A DNA stretch of 9,128 nucleotides from Leyella stercorea. GTDB taxonomy: Bacteria; Bacteroidota; Bacteroidia; Bacteroidales; Bacteroidaceae. Below, piece after piece: positions 6,832-9,128 of this stretch. Each line of letters opens with the position of its first letter. Positions within the stretch are counted from its first letter, which is position 1. The translations under genes were made by a program, and so were the position numbers. The notes under the pieces are model-generated. The model made no database searches and had not been told where the DNA came from. It saw only the letters and a program-made list of their open reading frames with translations. The stretch spans positions 1 through 9,128 of the forward strand of contig NZ_JADYUF010000070.1 of the NCBI RefSeq assembly GCF_021531655.1. Reading direction: 5' to 3'.

Positions 6832-8754
6832 ATGAAAAAAGTCATTTTAATATTAGCTGTATTTGCCGCCTCGTTGATGGGTGCAAATGCCTACGAGAAA
6901 CGCGACTTGCTGCAACGCTCTGCAACAGAGGCTGAGGTTAAAGCCAGTCTTGTGATGGACCAGAAGTGGGTGCCCTACCCTGCCTACTCTGACCGCAATG
7001 GTTGGAACAATCTGCTTGGCGACTATCGCGACGACATTATAAAGACAGGCGAGAAATGTCTCGACTACAAGTGGGAGGTGGTTAAGGCAAGCCAATATCT
7101 GGAGTTTGAGAAGTCGGGCAGCCGCGACATTATGGAGAAACCCAACAACCGCAACTCTACAGCATTCGGCAAATTGCTTATGGCTGAGCTTGCTGAGGGC
7201 AAGGGACGATTCCTAACAGACATTATGGATGGCGTGTTCTACTTCTGCGAGCAGAGCACATGGGCTGAATCGGCCCACCTCGTGCGCTTCCAGAAGTCGG
7301 GACGCGCAATACCCGACTATCGCACCGACGTGCTCGAACTGAAGCAGGGTGGACTGGCACAGATGCTATCGTGGACATACTACTTCCTGCACGACCAGCT
7401 CGACATGATAGACCCAATCATCTCTATGCGCCTGCGTCATGAATTGCAGAAGCGCGAGCTCGACCCGTTTATCAACCGCACCGACTTCTGGTGGATGGCA
7501 TGGAAGGAAAGTCCTACAGTTTTTGTAAACAACTGGAATCCGTGGTGCAATGCCAACGCTCTGTTGTGCTACATGCTATTGGAGAACGACCGCGACAAGT
7601 TGACTAAGGCTGTTTACAAGTCGATGATTTCTGTAGACCGATACCTTAACTACGTAAAGGCAGACGGAGCTTGCGAGGAGGGTGCTACATATTGGGGACA
7701 CGCCTTTGGCAAGTTGTTCGACTATCTATCAGAGTTACAGATGATAACTGGTGGCAAGGTGTCGCTCTTCAACAACAAGCTCGTTAAGGATATGGGCGAG
7801 TTTGTTGCCAAGTCGTACATAGGCAATGGCTATGCCGTGAACTTTGCCGACGCTTCGGCACACGTAAGCAATTATATGGCTTTGGTGTACCGATGTGGCA
7901 AGGCATTAGGCAGCCGTGAAATGATGGACATGGCTGTAGACTGCTTTAAGGAGAAGCCTGAGTCGGTGCCTTCGGTATGGCTCGACACCTACAAGCAGAT
8001 TGAGGCATTGAAGGTACTTAAGGAGATGAGCCAGGCTAAGGGCGGATATAAGGCAGACGCCTTCACATGGTATCCGCAGACTGAGTTCTGCTATATGCGC
8101 AATGCCGAAGCCTTCTTTGCAGGTAAGGGCGGATACAACGACGAGAGTCATAACCACAACGATATTGGCTCGTTTGTGCTCTACTACGACAATACACCAA
8201 TAATGATTGACGCTGGTGTGGGCACATATACACGCCAGACATTCTCGTCAGAGCGTTACAGCATCTGGACAATGCAGGGCAACTACCACAACATTCCGAT
8301 GATTAACGGTGTGCCTGAGAAGTATGGCAAGAAGTATAAGGCAACCAATGCACGCGCCGACCGCCGCTCTATGAGCTTCAGCGTGGAGCTTGCCAGTGCT
8401 TATCCTAAGGAGGCTTGTGTGGAAAGTTGGGTGCGATCATATCAGCTCAAAAAGGGCAAACTGACGGTAAGCGACAACTTCAAGCTGAGCCAGGCAAAGG
8501 CTGCCAACATCGTTAATTTTCTGACATGGGGTGACATCGACATAAGCAAGAAGGGCGTGGTAAACATCAGCGTCAAGGGCGTTAAGGCCCAGCTCAGCTA
8601 CAATGCCAACACCTTTGAACCGTCGATAGAAACCATCGAACTTACCGACAAGCGCCTCTCTGACGTATGGGGCAATAAAATATACCGCCTCTCGCTGAAG
8701 ACCAAGACCACAGCGAAAAGCGGCATATACAAGTATGATATAACCAAGAAGTAA
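6832..8754 (+). CDS. Heparinase II/III-superfamily polysaccharide lyase
   Basis: This 640-residue secreted enzyme should cleave a uronic-acid-containing polysaccharide by beta-elimination, giving 4,5-unsaturated products for SusCD import or periplasmic processing. The signal peptide MKKVILILAVFAASLMGANA is cleaved near residue 20; no lipobox Cys follows, so it is probably periplasmic or secreted. Residues about 40-400 form the all-helical toroid, with TWAESAHLV (143-151), FVNNWNPWCNANAL (231-244) and EEGATYWGH (282-290), whose Tyr288 is the likely catalytic Tyr. From about 410 comes the heparinase II/III beta-sandwich with the signature SHNHNDIGSFVLYYDNTPIM (439-458) and DAGVGTYT (460-467); His440/His442 and Asp444 match the conserved metal or substrate-binding block. 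The overall architecture fits the group containing PL12, PL15, PL17, PL21 and PL33. I cannot place it in one family, so glycosaminoglycan, alginate-like and other acidic glycans remain possible. The His that follows Asn in heparinase II and PL17 enzymes is not evident at 233-236 (NNWN). It is the only degradative enzyme in the window. Confidence 0.85.
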   Translation: MKKVILILAVFAASLMGANAYEKRDLLQRSATEAEVKASLVMDQKWVPYPAYSDRNGWNNLLGDYRDDIIKTGEKCLDYKWEVVKASQYLEFEKSGSRDIMEKPNNRNSTAFGKLLMAELAEGKGRFLTDIMDGVFYFCEQSTWAESAHLVRFQKSGRAIPDYRTDVLELKQGGLAQMLSWTYYFLHDQLDMIDPIISMRLRHELQKRELDPFINRTDFWWMAWKESPTVFVNNWNPWCNANALLCYMLLENDRDKLTKAVYKSMISVDRYLNYVKADGACEEGATYWGHAFGKLFDYLSELQMITGGKVSLFNNKLVKDMGEFVAKSYIGNGYAVNFADASAHVSNYMALVYRCGKALGSREMMDMAVDCFKEKPESVPSVWLDTYKQIEALKVLKEMSQAKGGYKADAFTWYPQTEFCYMRNAEAFFAGKGGYNDESHNHNDIGSFVLYYDNTPIMIDAGVGTYTRQTFSSERYSIWTMQGNYHNIPMINGVPEKYGKKYKATNARADRRSMSFSVELASAYPKEACVESWVRSYQLKKGKLTVSDNFKLSQAKAANIVNFLTWGDIDISKKGVVNISVKGVKAQLSYNANTFEPSIETIELTDKRLSDVWGNKIYRLSLKTKTTAKSGIYKYDITKK

Positions 8755-8778
8755 AGAATTACATCAATTAGATATCGA

Positions 8779-8817
8779 GTAGGAGGTAAACACTAATCAT
8801 AGGTGTTTATCTCCTAC
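8779..8817 (-). ncRNA. Group II intron domain VI hairpin
   Basis: Arms 8779-8793 and 8803-8817 pair over 14 of 15 positions with a nine-base loop, the single mismatch being A opposite C. On the minus strand an A lies next to this mismatch, eight bases before the end of the helix, a plausible branch-point position. It lies about 25 bases downstream of domain V on the minus strand, as expected. Read on the + strand, the same hairpin lies 25 bases past the lyase stop and could act as its transcript end, though only TTT follows it. Confidence 0.6.
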
Positions 8818-8841
8818 TTTCGTATTTACCGACCTCTCACA

Positions 8842-8871
8842 CCACCGTACGTACCGTTCGGCATACGGCGG
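8842..8871 (-). ncRNA. Group II intron domain V (class C type)
   Basis: On the minus strand CCGCCGTA pairs with TACGGTGG over eight positions, then a CG bulge on the 3' side, then TGCC/GGTA around a four-base loop. This is the domain V plan: lower helix, two-base bulge, capped upper helix. The CGC triad near the base sits opposite GTG, with the diagnostic G.U wobble in its middle. Flanking GAA and the TGTGAGAGG just after it are the strings I remember around class C domain V. All parts needed for a metal-binding core seem intact. Confidence 0.8.
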
Positions 8872-9031
8872 TTCTATTTTGGATGCCATTCGAGATACGC
8901 CCCATTAAAGTAGCATACCCTGCCCTACATATCTTCCAAGGATGGATACCCTTGCCTTTGACTATGCAATTCCCGCTATTAGGGCTTGCTCGGGACTTCC
9001 ACCCGTTAGACAATGCTCATGCCGAGCGTAC

Positions 9032-9066
9032 AAAAAAACTCGTTGTACATCCTATAAACCTGAGTT
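9032..9066 (-). terminator. Terminator-like hairpin and T-tract at the intron 5' flank
   Basis: On the minus strand AACTC (9062-9066) and GAGTT (9037-9041) can form a short stem followed by seven T (9032-9038), directly before the intron's first base. Class C introns characteristically insert just behind Rho-independent terminators, so this would be the target site. The stem has only five to six pairs and a long loop, so it is weak. This stretch could instead be part of the conserved element. Confidence 0.35.
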
Positions 9067-9128
9067 CGGGATAAGCGACTGTCGTTTTTCTTGCTATGCC
9101 AGATTTCCGATAGGTGCATATTACATTT
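9067..9128. other. Short unassigned right edge
   Basis: Nothing can be named in these last bases. A minus-strand frame is open from the window edge through the T-tract into the intron start, but it reads no recognisable motif and runs through non-coding structure, so I do not call it a gene. Confidence 0.3.

Larger units (their letters stand above)
8774..9031 (-). mobile_element. Miniature group II (class C) intron derivative without reverse transcriptase
   Basis: On the minus strand the element begins GTACGC at 9031, a variant of the group II 5' consensus GUGYG. A 4-bp hairpin follows (GCTC-GGCAT-GAGC, 9015-9027), then CGGG-TGGAAGT-CCCG (8991-9005). Both resemble, from memory, the start of domain I of the Oceanobacillus iheyensis class C intron. 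Domain V (8842-8871) and a domain VI-like hairpin (8779-8817) follow, and the end CTCGAT near 8774 fits class C 3' ends. Total length is about 258 bases, whereas ORF-bearing class C introns are near 2 kb. Only about 140 bases separate the early domain I hairpins from domain V, so most of domain I, domains II-III and the maturase ORF are missing. All three minus-strand frames lack reverse-transcriptase motifs. It is probably a deletion derivative, perhaps once mobile in trans. Exact ends are inferred. Confidence 0.7.

Noticed and set aside
8800..8880. A minus-strand peptide ending RTAVCRTVRTVV
   Set aside because: It is the translation of domain V itself; such peptides are a common false gene call over class C introns.
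8883..9074. A 63-residue + strand open frame
   Set aside because: It lies antisense to the group II intron structure and carries no recognisable motif.
1..9128. CRISPR array, tRNA or rRNA genes
   Set aside because: No regularly spaced repeats with unique spacers and no cloverleaf or rRNA-like segments were seen on either strand.

Overview
The window looks like Bacteroidales DNA, in the Prevotella/Bacteroides range; the genus cannot be fixed from this sequence alone. The evidence is a SusC/SusD pair, remnants of a hybrid two-component sensor (HTCS), Bacteroidetes-type promoter elements (TTG-N19-TAnnTTTG) and weak Shine-Dalgarno sites. The core is a small polysaccharide utilization locus (PUL) on the + strand. 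It runs: SusC-like TonB-dependent transporter (1793-4939), SusD-like lipoprotein (4960-6699), and a secreted heparinase II/III-superfamily polysaccharide lyase (6832-8754). A strong terminator-type hairpin (6761-6814) sits between susD and the lyase.

Left of the PUL, divergently oriented, is the wreck of its presumed regulator (about 232-1390, minus strand). The signal peptide and about half of the periplasmic beta-propeller are present but broken by a frameshift at an A5 run. The propeller is then joined, out of frame, to a short piece of the histidine-kinase ATPase domain around the N-box. The rest of the propeller, the Y_Y_Y domain, the membrane segment, the phospho-acceptor His domain, the receiver and the AraC-type HTH are absent. 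Its promoter still looks intact. Positions 1 to about 235 hold unrelated + strand coding debris, so the left edge is a mosaic of breakpoints.

The intergenic region 1391-1792 carries promoters for both directions, direct and inverted repeats that could be operator sites, and an imperfect 22-bp tandem repeat in the susC leader.

Right of the lyase, on the minus strand, is an unusually small group II intron derivative (about 8774-9031). It has recognisable 5' domain I hairpins, a class-C-type domain V with a CGC triad and G.U wobble, and a domain VI hairpin, but no reverse transcriptase. Beyond its 5' end is a T-tract (minus strand) preceded by a weak hairpin, the kind of site class C introns favour.

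Inferred working: SusD and the SusC plug/barrel bind and import acidic oligosaccharides made by the lyase, which eliminates at uronic-acid residues. The cognate sensor appears dead, so expression would be constitutive, lost, or under another regulator.
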